64,000 bases of DNA from Herbaspirillum rhizosphaerae_A (GTDB lineage: Bacteria; Pseudomonadota; Gammaproteobacteria; Burkholderiales; Burkholderiaceae_D), in the NCBI RefSeq assembly GCF_046025915.1, contig NZ_JAQQFR010000006.1, positions 186,001 through 250,000 on the forward strand. The letters run 5' to 3'. This document shows, piece after piece, positions 1-9,014 of this stretch. The notes below the pieces were generated by a model. That model was not told the origin of the DNA and did no database searches. It was given only the letters and a program-made list of their open reading frames with translations. Each line of letters starts with the position of its first letter. Position 1 is the stretch's first letter. A program made the position numbers and the translations under genes.

Positions 1-39
1 ACAGCAATTGGACATGCGTGCTCCTGATATGCAGAATAT

Positions 40-307
40 TAGGGCCTGTTATCAAGTAATTTGCGAGATGCGTTTCAACCAGAAGGCGTGTTGGCAAGGC
101 GCGTGGCGTAACAGGTGGTAGGCCCACCTGTAAGCCATGCAACGCCGCCAGCGCGCCTTCTGGTTGAAACCCTTCGGGAACGGCTGCAGGCGTCGCCTGC
201 CGTTGTTGCGACTCCTTGCCGTAGCACCGCTACGCCGCGTCGCCGCGCCTAGGCAGTCAACGCCTGCCGCGCGTTCGCATTCGCAAATTACTTGATAGCA
301 GGCCCTA
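40..307. repeat. Nested palindromic intergenic element (MITE/REP-like)
   Basis: Two 27-base arms (40-66 and 281-307) are inverted copies of each other with one mismatch, and the similarity continues a few bases inward after a one-base offset. They enclose a second long imperfect palindrome (72-170) and a further segment (about 197-250) with its own hairpin, GTAGC-ACC-GCTAC at 221-233. There is no open frame of note and no transposase, so it looks like a non-autonomous repeat. The inner core recurs at 46628-46728 (same TGGCAAGGCGCG block and GCAACGCCG block), which supports a dispersed family. The mode of mobility is unknown. Confidence 0.75.
72..170. repeat. Inner long palindrome of the 40-307 element
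   Basis: GTTTCAACCAGAAGGCG at 72-88 pairs perfectly with 154-170, and the tip ACAGGTGG-TAGGC-CCACCTGT (111-131) forms a further hairpin. The bases between are imperfectly complementary, so the whole 99 bases could fold as one long stem. TGGCAAGGCGCG (92-103) and GCAACGCCGCCAGCG (139-153) are the blocks shared with the element at 46628-46728, while arms and tip differ between the two elements. Confidence 0.75.
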
Positions 308-320
308 GGCTTGCTGTATA

Positions 321-350
321 TTAAAAACCCTAAACCAACTACAGGGTCAA
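321..350 (-). promoter_or_regulatory. MerR-type operator/promoter facing left
   Basis: The dyad ACCCT-N11-AGGGT (327-331, 343-347) sits just upstream of the MerR-family gene at 404. On the minus strand it reads TTGACC (-35) followed after about 19-20 bases by an AT-rich -10-like TTAATA, the elongated spacer typical of MerR-activated promoters. It would drive a gene lying left of the window, as is usual for a metal efflux gene divergent from its regulator. The transcript would run straight into the palindromic element ending at 307. Confidence 0.55.
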
Positions 351-403
351 GCCTTTAATGACCCTGCTTGCAGGGCGGTTATGCAAATACAAAGGAGCAC
401 TCG

Positions 404-856
404 ATGGACAACCTGAAGATAGGCGAACTGGCGGCACGCACCGATTGTCCGGTGGAAACTATCCGTTATTACGAGCGTGAGGCTTTGTTGCCGCAACCGA
501 CGCGTTCGCAAGGCAACTACCGCTTGTATGGCGATGGTCACGTTGAGCGCCTGCAATTCATTCGCCACTGCCGTTCGCTTGATATGACGCTCGACGAAGT
601 GCGCAGCCTGTTGCAATTCCGCGATGCGCCGGAAGACAACTGTGGCGAGGTCAATGCCTTGCTGGACAAACATATAGGTCACGTTGCCCAACGCATCAGC
701 GAATTGAAGAAATTGCAAACGCAATTGAAGAGCTTGCGGGCGCAATGCGACAGCGCGCAGGCGGTCAAGGATTGCGGCATCTTGCAGGGGCTTGCCAATA
801 TGAGTGACGACAGCAAGCCGGTCAATCTGGGCAGTCACGGCAGCGGATGTCATTAG
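404..856 (+). CDS. MerR-family Cd(II)/Pb(II)-type metal-responsive regulator (CadR/PbrR-like)
   Basis: A 150-residue MerR-family activator with an N-terminal winged helix (IGELA, ETIRYYE, NYRLYG) and a coiled-coil dimer helix around 85-115. Cysteines at 15, 80, 115 and 124 match the CadR/PbrR pattern (DNCGEVN, KDCGILQGL), and the tail HGSGCH adds possible ligands, as in CadR. The ATG at 404 has AAAGGAG 7 bases upstream; an earlier in-frame TTG at 368 lacks a ribosome site. The gene is divergent from a MerR-type dyad at 327-347. Its target, presumably a P-type ATPase or other efflux gene, lies outside the window. Cd/Pb versus Zn specificity is inferred from the cysteines only. Confidence 0.85.
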   Translation: MDNLKIGELAARTDCPVETIRYYEREALLPQPTRSQGNYRLYGDGHVERLQFIRHCRSLDMTLDEVRSLLQFRDAPEDNCGEVNALLDKHIGHVAQRISELKKLQTQLKSLRAQCDSAQAVKDCGILQGLANMSDDSKPVNLGSHGSGCH

Positions 857-962
857 GCGGGACGTCGTACATTTAGCAGCTTTTCCAAACTTCTTTCGAC
901 GAACTCTATCCCCTGTGTCATTTCTAACGACGTTCCACATCCCCTATTCGATAAGGACGGTC

Positions 963-1727
963 GTGACAGAATTTCATCTGGTTAGTCCCGCCAGCACTGG
1001 CGGATCAATGCGCATGGCCTTTCCTCATGCCCAAGTATTTTGTGCACTGGACGACTATGGACTGGGGCCGCTTGGCGACGAAAGCGCAAGAGATGCTTTC
1101 TGGCGGGACATCGGGGGCGGCTACGACGACGAATACTGGAAGTCTACGTCGGACTGTTTCACACCCTGGCGCGAATTGCACACGGCACTAGCCCAACAGC
1201 CAGGATGCCCTGTGTATATCTGGCACAGTGGCAGTGGGGCCGAATATGTTTTTTTACGGATGGCATGTTATTGGCTGGCCGATGTGGAGCATCCACTGTT
1301 GGCAGTCAGTGTTCCTGCGCACGAAGAAGGGCTGCATTCGACGGCCGTCTGGCCACCGGAGCGGCTGAGAGAATTTGCTGCGAATGCGGTGAAAATTTCT
1401 GAAGTCCAGCGTCGGACGTGGGCACAGGAATTCGCTGGCATCTCGGCGCGGGCGGAGATGTTGCGCGAATGCGATGACATCGGATGTTTGCATTTTCGCG
1501 ATTTGAACGTGCATGACGATCTGTTGCTGGCGTCTTGTTCAGATCAATGGGAAATCGCTTCGGCGGTGGTGGGGGCTGCGATGGTGCGGTCAAATCCCCG
1601 CAATGCATTGAGCGATATTTTTCTGAGTTCTCGTTTGCAATGTCTCATTGACGCCGGATTACTGGATGTCGATGGAGAGCGTACCGCGATGAGGAAATAT
1701 CGAGTACGCCGACGGTCAGGAATATAA
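963..1727 (+). CDS. DUF1835-like protein of unknown function
   Basis: A 254-residue soluble protein starting with GTG at 963 after AGGA (953-956). The N-terminus (FHLVSPASTGGSMRMA, then a DDYGLGPLGD stretch) resembles DUF1835, which is commonly followed by a C-terminal DUF3658-like region (here LLASCSDQW and the basic end KYRVRRRSGI). No catalytic function is known to me for this family, and no signal peptide or membrane segment is visible. A longer in-frame extension back to 804 would overlap the preceding regulator and lacks a ribosome site. The gene stands alone and ends at a strong hairpin. Confidence 0.7.
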   Translation: MTEFHLVSPASTGGSMRMAFPHAQVFCALDDYGLGPLGDESARDAFWRDIGGGYDDEYWKSTSDCFTPWRELHTALAQQPGCPVYIWHSGSGAEYVFLRMACYWLADVEHPLLAVSVPAHEEGLHSTAVWPPERLREFAANAVKISEVQRRTWAQEFAGISARAEMLRECDDIGCLHFRDLNVHDDLLLASCSDQWEIASAVVGAAMVRSNPRNALSDIFLSSRLQCLIDAGLLDVDGERTAMRKYRVRRRSGI

Positions 1728-1735
1728 AACATAGT

Positions 1736-1771
1736 AAAACGGCTCGCGGGGACTATGCCGCGAGCCGTTTT
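1736..1771. terminator. Bidirectional intrinsic terminator
   Basis: The perfect arms AAAACGGCTCGCGG and CCGCGAGCCGTTTT flank an 8-base loop. It lies between convergent genes ending at 1727 (+) and 1812 (-), with A/T tails on both sides. Confidence 0.85.
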
Positions 1772-1811
1772 GCCATGAGCAAGCTTATTGCAGCGTGCTG
1801 TGCCTGTGGCG

Positions 1812-2804
1812 TTAAGAGAGATTGCCCAGAATGCTGTCCATTGCCCAGCTCGTATGCGCCGCCGAACGTCCGTTCGATGGATGTTTGCCGGTGCCGCGTA
1901 AATGTTCGTGCATCTTGCGCACGTGGTAGAGCTGGATATTTTCGGGGTGCGCAATATCCAGTTGCTGTGTGCCGCCAGCATTGGTCAGCGTCAGCGGTAC
2001 ATCGCCAAAAATAGAAAAAACAATCTTTCCTTCGCTGCCGGTGATCTCAACATGGTCAACGCGCTCGAAGCTGCCAAAATTCCAGCTGCCGCTGCCGGTC
2101 ACGCCGGAAGCGTGCAGCCAGCTCGCGCTCACCGCGTCTTTGGCGGAATACAGTCCTTGTTGATTGGTGCTGGAGCCTGACGCTTCCAGCATGTCGCCGA
2201 AATAATGCGCGAACAGATTCAGTCCGTGACTGGCCAGATCGTCGAAGTAGCCGCCCGGCGCAATCCTGGCGTCGGTACGCCAGTTGGCCTCGCGGCCCAG
2301 GTCGGTGAGCGAAGGCGTGCGGCTGAATTGCCAACTGACGTGTCGTGCGGTTCCTATCTTGCCTTCGTTGATCCAGCTCTTGATCTGCGCAAAGCGCGGT
2401 AATGAACGCCGGTAGTAGGCGACGAACAAGGGCAGGTTCAGCGTTTCGAAAGCGGCACAGATCGTCAGGCAGTCGTCGTAACTTGGCGCCATCGGCTTTT
2501 CGATGCAGCAGGGTTTGTTCGCTGCTGCGACTTTGAGTGCGTAATGCAGGTGTGTGTCGGGCGGTGTGGCGATGTAGACGGCGTCAATGTCCGGATCTGC
2601 GATCAGCGCGTCGGCGTCGCTGTAATGTTTGGCGACGCCGTGGCGCTGCGCATAATCGGCTGCTTTTTCTGCATCGCGGCGCATGACGGCATGTAGCGCG
2701 AATCCGGGCGTCTTTTGAAAGGCCGGGCCGCTCTTGCGTTCGGTGACGTCGCCGCAGCCGATGATGCCCCAGCGGATGATTTCGGGAAGATCGGTTTTTA
2801 TCAT
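1812..2804 (-). CDS. Gfo/Idh/MocA-family NAD(P)-dependent oxidoreductase
   Basis: A 330-residue oxidoreductase with an N-terminal Rossmann fold (WGIIGCGDVTERK near residue 12), the family EKP motif (CIEKPMA near 100) that holds the catalytic lysine, and the GGYFDDLASHGLNL segment with the usual Asp and His. This family oxidises or reduces sugars, inositols and related polyols; the substrate here cannot be told from sequence. Its length is typical. It is a single gene, separated from cueR by about 45 bases and converging on the DUF1835-like gene at a shared terminator. Confidence 0.85.
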   Translation of the reverse strand: MIKTDLPEIIRWGIIGCGDVTERKSGPAFQKTPGFALHAVMRRDAEKAADYAQRHGVAKHYSDADALIADPDIDAVYIATPPDTHLHYALKVAAANKPCCIEKPMAPSYDDCLTICAAFETLNLPLFVAYYRRSLPRFAQIKSWINEGKIGTARHVSWQFSRTPSLTDLGREANWRTDARIAPGGYFDDLASHGLNLFAHYFGDMLEASGSSTNQQGLYSAKDAVSASWLHASGVTGSGSWNFGSFERVDHVEITGSEGKIVFSIFGDVPLTLTNAGGTQQLDIAHPENIQLYHVRKMHEHLRGTGKHPSNGRSAAHTSWAMDSILGNLS

Positions 2805-2850
2805 GATGATCGATTCTTGTTTTGTTACCGAGACTGATTACGCCATTACA

Positions 2851-3263
2851 TCACGTCGCGTTCGCGCTGGGAAGCGTTGCGCCAAGTGCGTCAAGTATCG
2901 GGCAGTCCGGACGGTTGTCGCCATGACAATCATGCGCAAGATGTTGCAGCGTCGACTTCATCGCCTGCAGTTCATGGATCTTCGCGTCCAGCTCGGCAAT
3001 ATGCTCATTCGCCAGCTGTTTGACCTTGCGGCTCGGGCGTGATTGATCCAGCCACAGGCCCATCAGATCGGCAATCTGTTTCATCGAAAAGCCGAGTACG
3101 CGGGCTTGCCGGATAAAGCGCAACAGATGCACGTCGCGCTCGCTGTAAATGCGATAGCCGGCGTCGGTGCGCGCCACCTTGGGCACCAGACCGATCTCTT
3201 CATAGTGACGAATCATTTTTGCCGATACGCCGGAGGCTTGTGCGGCGTCGCCGATGTTCATGC

Positions 3264-3267
<4 letters not shown>
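2851..3267 (-). CDS. cueR: Copper-responsive MerR regulator CueR
   Basis: A 138-residue MerR-family protein with the winged helix at the N-terminus (MIRHYEEIGL, AGYRIYSERD) and the CueR signature: Cys114 and Cys122 in DCHGDNRPDC (C-X7-C), with a serine-rich linker where Zn/Cd sensors carry a cysteine. CueR binds Cu(I)/Ag(I) and activates copA by untwisting a 19-bp spacer. The ATG overlaps the copA stop (ATGA, 3264-3267), so the gene is translationally coupled to copA; AAGGAG lies just upstream. Two matching boxes lie at 5783-5807 and 5842-5872. Confidence 0.92.
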
Positions 3268-5744
<2,477 letters not shown>

Positions 5745-5782
5745 GATGGTCTCATTGACGGTTTGATCATGGACTCAGCATG

Positions 5783-5807
5783 ATCCTTCCCATCATGGTA
5801 AGGTCAA
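5783..5807 (-). promoter_or_regulatory. CueR box / promoter of copA
   Basis: On the minus strand TTGACC (-35) overlaps the dyad ACCTTACC-ATGAT-GGGAAGGA, which matches the CueR operator pattern. The box faces copA. A second box facing copZ lies about 40 bases to the right. Confidence 0.8.
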
Positions 5808-5841
5808 GGCCTATTTTGACACGATTGTTGAGAATGTGCGC

Positions 5842-5872
5842 TTGACCTTGCCCTTGTGGCAAGGTTTAAGCT
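5842..5872 (+). promoter_or_regulatory. CueR box / promoter of copZ
   Basis: TTGACC (5842-5847) and a -10-like TAAGCT (5867-5872) are separated by exactly 19 bases containing most of the perfect dyad ACCTTGCC-CTTGT-GGCAAGGT. The long spacer and dyad are diagnostic of MerR/CueR-activated promoters. It points to copZ at 5913. Confidence 0.88.
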
Positions 5873-5912
5873 GCCCTCATCAATTCTCACTAACTGAAAA
5901 AAGGAAAACATC

Positions 5913-6110
5913 ATGCTGACATTCAACGTTCAGGATATGACTTGCAACCACTGTGCGAGCGCTATTACGCGTGCCGTGAAAGAAGTGGACGCCAACGCCA
6001 AGGTTGACGTTAAGGTTGCGGAGAAGCTGGTCAATATCGACAGTGGCGTGGCCGCGGCGGAATTTGCCGAGGCTATCAAAGAGGCCGGCTATACGCCGGT
6101 AGCCGCTTAA
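5913..6110 (+). CDS. copZ: Copper chaperone CopZ (single HMA domain)
   Basis: A 65-residue cytosolic protein made of one heavy-metal-associated domain with the Cu(I) site MTCNHCA (Cys11, Cys14) and the family ending EAGYTPVA. CopZ-type chaperones carry Cu(I) to the N-terminal domains of CopA and to CueR. The ribosome site AAAAGGAAA precedes the ATG. It is transcribed divergently from copA under its own CueR box, so chaperone and pump respond together. Confidence 0.93.
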   Translation: MLTFNVQDMTCNHCASAITRAVKEVDANAKVDVKVAEKLVNIDSGVAAAEFAEAIKEAGYTPVAA

Positions 6111-6122
6111 GTTTGACGATGA

Positions 6123-7292
6123 CTATTTGCTGAGCAATCGCATCGCGCGTTCCAGCCCATCAATGGTCAGCGGAAACATGCGCTGACTCATCAATTGCTG
6201 GATGATGGCGATCGATTGCCGGTATTGCCACAAGCCTTCGGGTTCCGGATTGAGCCAGGCAAAATTGCTGAAAGTGCTCGTGAAGCGCTGCAGCCAGACT
6301 GCTCCGGCCTCGGCGTTGTTGTATTCAACCGAGCCGCCGGGTTGGACGATTTCGTAGGGGCTCATGGTCGCGTCGCCGACGAAGATCAGTTTGGTGTCCG
6401 CTGAGTACTTGTGCAGCAGATCCCAGGTCGGGAAACGTTCTGCATGGCGGCGGCGATTATTCTTCCATACGTAGTCGTACACGCAGTTGTGGAAGTAGAA
6501 GAACTCCATGTTCTTGAATTCGGTCTTGGCTGCGGAGAACAATTCTTCGGTACGCGCGATGTGATCATCCATCGAACCGCCGACGTCGAACAGCATCATC
6601 ACCTTGATGTTGTTGCGCCGCTCCGGCTGCATCTTGATGTCGAGGTAACCGGCATTGTTGGCCGTGGCGCGAATGGTGTCGTCCAGCGCCAGCTCTTCCT
6701 CGGCGCCATCGCGTGCAAACTTGCGCAGGCGGCGCAGTGCGACCTTGATGTTGCGTGTGCCGAGCTCACGCTCGCTGTCGTAGTCCTTGTAGGTTCGTTC
6801 ATCCCACACCTTCACGGCGCTGCGGTTCTTGCTCTCGCCGCCGATGCGGATGCCTTCCGGGTTGTAGCCACTGTTGCCGAACGGTGAGCTGCCTCCTGTG
6901 CCGATCCACTTGTTGCCGCCTTCGTGACGTTCGTGCTGCTCTTTGAGCAACTCCTTGAGCCGATCCATCAGCTTGTCATAGCCGAACTTTTCCAGTGCCG
7001 CTTTTTGTTCCGGCGTGAGTTCGCGCTGCATGCGTTTCATCAACCAGTCGAGCGGAATCTCGGGATTCTTTTCGAAGATCGTTTCTATGCCTTTGAAGTA
7101 GCTGCCAAAGGCTTTATCGAATTTGTCGTAATTGGCTTCGTCTTTGACTAACGTGATGCGCGAGAGATAGTAGAAGTCATCGATAGCCGGCGAGATGACG
7201 TTCTTTTGCATGGCCTCAAGCAGGATCAGGAACTCTTTGATGGAGACCGGAATCCGTGCGTCTTTGAGCGTAAAAAAGAAGTCGATCAGCAT
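6123..7292 (-). CDS. CoxE-like VWA-domain protein, partner of the MoxR ATPase
   Basis: A 389-residue protein with a charged N-terminal half and a C-terminal von Willebrand A domain. The MIDAS-like loop DVGGSMD (236-242) has glycine where the consensus DxSxS has its first serine. A downstream VGDATMS stretch may supply further metal contacts. VWA proteins of this type pair with MoxR AAA+ ATPases as metal-dependent chaperones for cofactor insertion or complex assembly. The MoxR gene lies upstream on the same strand (7983-8837) with a GNAT gene between. The client is unknown. The start region has no strong ribosome site. Confidence 0.82.
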   Translation of the reverse strand: MLIDFFFTLKDARIPVSIKEFLILLEAMQKNVISPAIDDFYYLSRITLVKDEANYDKFDKAFGSYFKGIETIFEKNPEIPLDWLMKRMQRELTPEQKAALEKFGYDKLMDRLKELLKEQHERHEGGNKWIGTGGSSPFGNSGYNPEGIRIGGESKNRSAVKVWDERTYKDYDSERELGTRNIKVALRRLRKFARDGAEEELALDDTIRATANNAGYLDIKMQPERRNNIKVMMLFDVGGSMDDHIARTEELFSAAKTEFKNMEFFYFHNCVYDYVWKNNRRRHAERFPTWDLLHKYSADTKLIFVGDATMSPYEIVQPGGSVEYNNAEAGAVWLQRFTSTFSNFAWLNPEPEGLWQYRQSIAIIQQLMSQRMFPLTIDGLERAMRLLSK

Positions 7293-7313
7293 AAGTAAAT
7301 AGTTGAATCTGAA

Positions 7314-7901
7314 TCAATGTCCAAGCTTGAACTGCAGATGGCGCTTGACCGCAGGCCATTCGGATTCGATAACCGAAAATACCACCGTGTCGCGCAGCGA
7401 GCCGTCAGGTGCGCGCTGATGATTGCGCAGGATGCCGTCCTGTTTCGCGCCAAGCCGCAGGATGGCTGCGCGCGATTGCTGGTTCAGCCAATGCGTGCGG
7501 AACTCCACGGCGATGCAATGCAATGTTTCGAAGGCGTGGGTCATCAGCATCAGCTTGCACTCGGTGTTGATACCGGTGCGCTGGGCGCTGGCGGCAGTCC
7601 AGGTTGAGCCGATCTCGACGCGGCGATGTATCGGGTCGGCGTTCATGTAAGTCGTCATTCCGCACAATCCACCGGTGTCATGGCGCCGTGTGACGAAGGG
7701 CAGCATCGAGCCTTGTTCTTGCAGCTTGAGGCGGCGTTCGATTTCGGCGCGCATGTTTTCCGGCTTGGGAATCGAGGTGTACCAGAGCTTCCACAGCTTG
7801 CCGTCCGATACCGCAGCGATCAGCGCATCGTGATGGTCGAGCGACAGCGGTTCAAGCGTGGCGTACTGGCCTTTGAGCGTGATCGGGTGCAAGAACTGCA
7901 T
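7314..7901 (-). CDS. GNAT-family N-acetyltransferase (RimJ/RimL-like)
   Basis: A 195-residue acetyltransferase of the GNAT fold. LKGQYATLEPLSLDHHDALI at the start, the core GTSG-like strand region replaced by RTGINTECKLMLMTHAFE, and NQQSRAAILRLGAKQDGILR near the C-terminus are typical of the RimJ/RimL subgroup that acetylates N-termini or small molecules. The ATG follows GGGAG at good spacing. It sits between the MoxR and VWA genes on the same strand, which suggests co-transcription without proving a shared role. The substrate is unknown. Confidence 0.85.
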   Translation of the reverse strand: MQFLHPITLKGQYATLEPLSLDHHDALIAAVSDGKLWKLWYTSIPKPENMRAEIERRLKLQEQGSMLPFVTRRHDTGGLCGMTTYMNADPIHRRVEIGSTWTAASAQRTGINTECKLMLMTHAFETLHCIAVEFRTHWLNQQSRAAILRLGAKQDGILRNHQRAPDGSLRDTVVFSVIESEWPAVKRHLQFKLGH

Positions 7902-7982
7902 GGTGGACTCCCAGGGGTGGCGACAGTGGATGACGATTTATCTGCTTCTTCTCGATTTCTTATTTTCTGATTGCGTGGTTGC

Positions 7983-8837
7983 CTAGCGATTGTTGCGCGA
8001 CATGAACACCAGACGCTCGAACAGGTGCACATCTTGTTCATTCTTCAGTAATGCACCATGCAACGGCGGAATGGCAGCTTTGCCATCCTTGCTGTGCAAG
8101 GTTTCCGCCGGAATATCTTCGGCCAGCAACAGCTTGAGCCAGTCGATCAGTTCCGACGTCGACGGTTTTTTCTTCAGGCCGGGAATATCGCGCACTTCGT
8201 AGAAAGTTTGCAGCGCCTGCGCCAGCAGATCGCGTTTGAGATCGGGGAAGTGCACGTCGACGATTTGCTGCATCGTGTCCTTGTCAGGAAACTTGATGTA
8301 GTGGAAGAAGCAGCGGCGCAGGAAAGCGTCCGGTAATTCCTTCTCATTGTTCGAGGTGATGATGACCAGCGGCCGGTGCTTTGCGCGCACCATCTCGCGC
8401 GTTTCGTAGACATAGAATTCCATCCTGTCGATCTCGCGCAGCAAGTCGTTGGGGAATTCGATGTCAGCTTTGTCGATCTCATCGATCAGCAGGACTTGCG
8501 GCTCGTCCGCGCTAAAGGCTTGCCACAATACGCCTTTGAGGATGTAGTTGTGGATGTTCTTGACGCGTTCGTCGCCAAGCTGGGAGTCGCGTAATCTCGA
8601 TACGGCGTCGTACTCGTATAAACCCTGCTGTGCCTTGGTGGTTGATTTGATGTGCCATTGCAGCAGCGGACGATTGAGCGCCGCAGCAACTTCTTCGGCC
8701 AGCATGGTCTTGCCGGTGCCGGGCTCGCCTTTGATCAGCAGCGGGCGTTGCAGGGTCAGCGCGGCGTTGACGGCCAGTTTCAGGTCATCGGTGGCAACGT
8801 AACTGGAGGAACCTTCAAAACGTGTTTCTTGTCGCAT
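7983..8837 (-). CDS. MoxR-family AAA+ ATPase
   Basis: A 284-residue AAA+ ATPase of the MoxR family with Walker A GEPGTGKT (37-44), Walker B LLIDEID (115-121), a sensor-1-like ITSNNEKELPDAFLRRC stretch and a C-terminal lid helix domain. MoxR proteins act with VWA-domain partners as chaperones for metal or cofactor insertion. The partner candidate is the VWA gene two positions downstream. It is the first gene of a minus-strand group 8837 to 6123 and is divergent from the PF10136 gene. Confidence 0.9.
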   Translation of the reverse strand: MRQETRFEGSSSYVATDDLKLAVNAALTLQRPLLIKGEPGTGKTMLAEEVAAALNRPLLQWHIKSTTKAQQGLYEYDAVSRLRDSQLGDERVKNIHNYILKGVLWQAFSADEPQVLLIDEIDKADIEFPNDLLREIDRMEFYVYETREMVRAKHRPLVIITSNNEKELPDAFLRRCFFHYIKFPDKDTMQQIVDVHFPDLKRDLLAQALQTFYEVRDIPGLKKKPSTSELIDWLKLLLAEDIPAETLHSKDGKAAIPPLHGALLKNEQDVHLFERLVFMSRNNR

Positions 8838-9014
8838 GGCGGGATGTCATCAGGACGAAAATAAATCTGAGTATAAGGTAAAAAGATTCACAGCCATTTT
8901 CCCCGTTATTCGATTGAATTCACGCTTTTCATCCCCAAATATTGTAGTTACGAGGTTCTGACTTGCCTGACGGGTAAGTCGGGATCCTTTTCCCTCATAA
9001 AAACAGAGTGAGGC

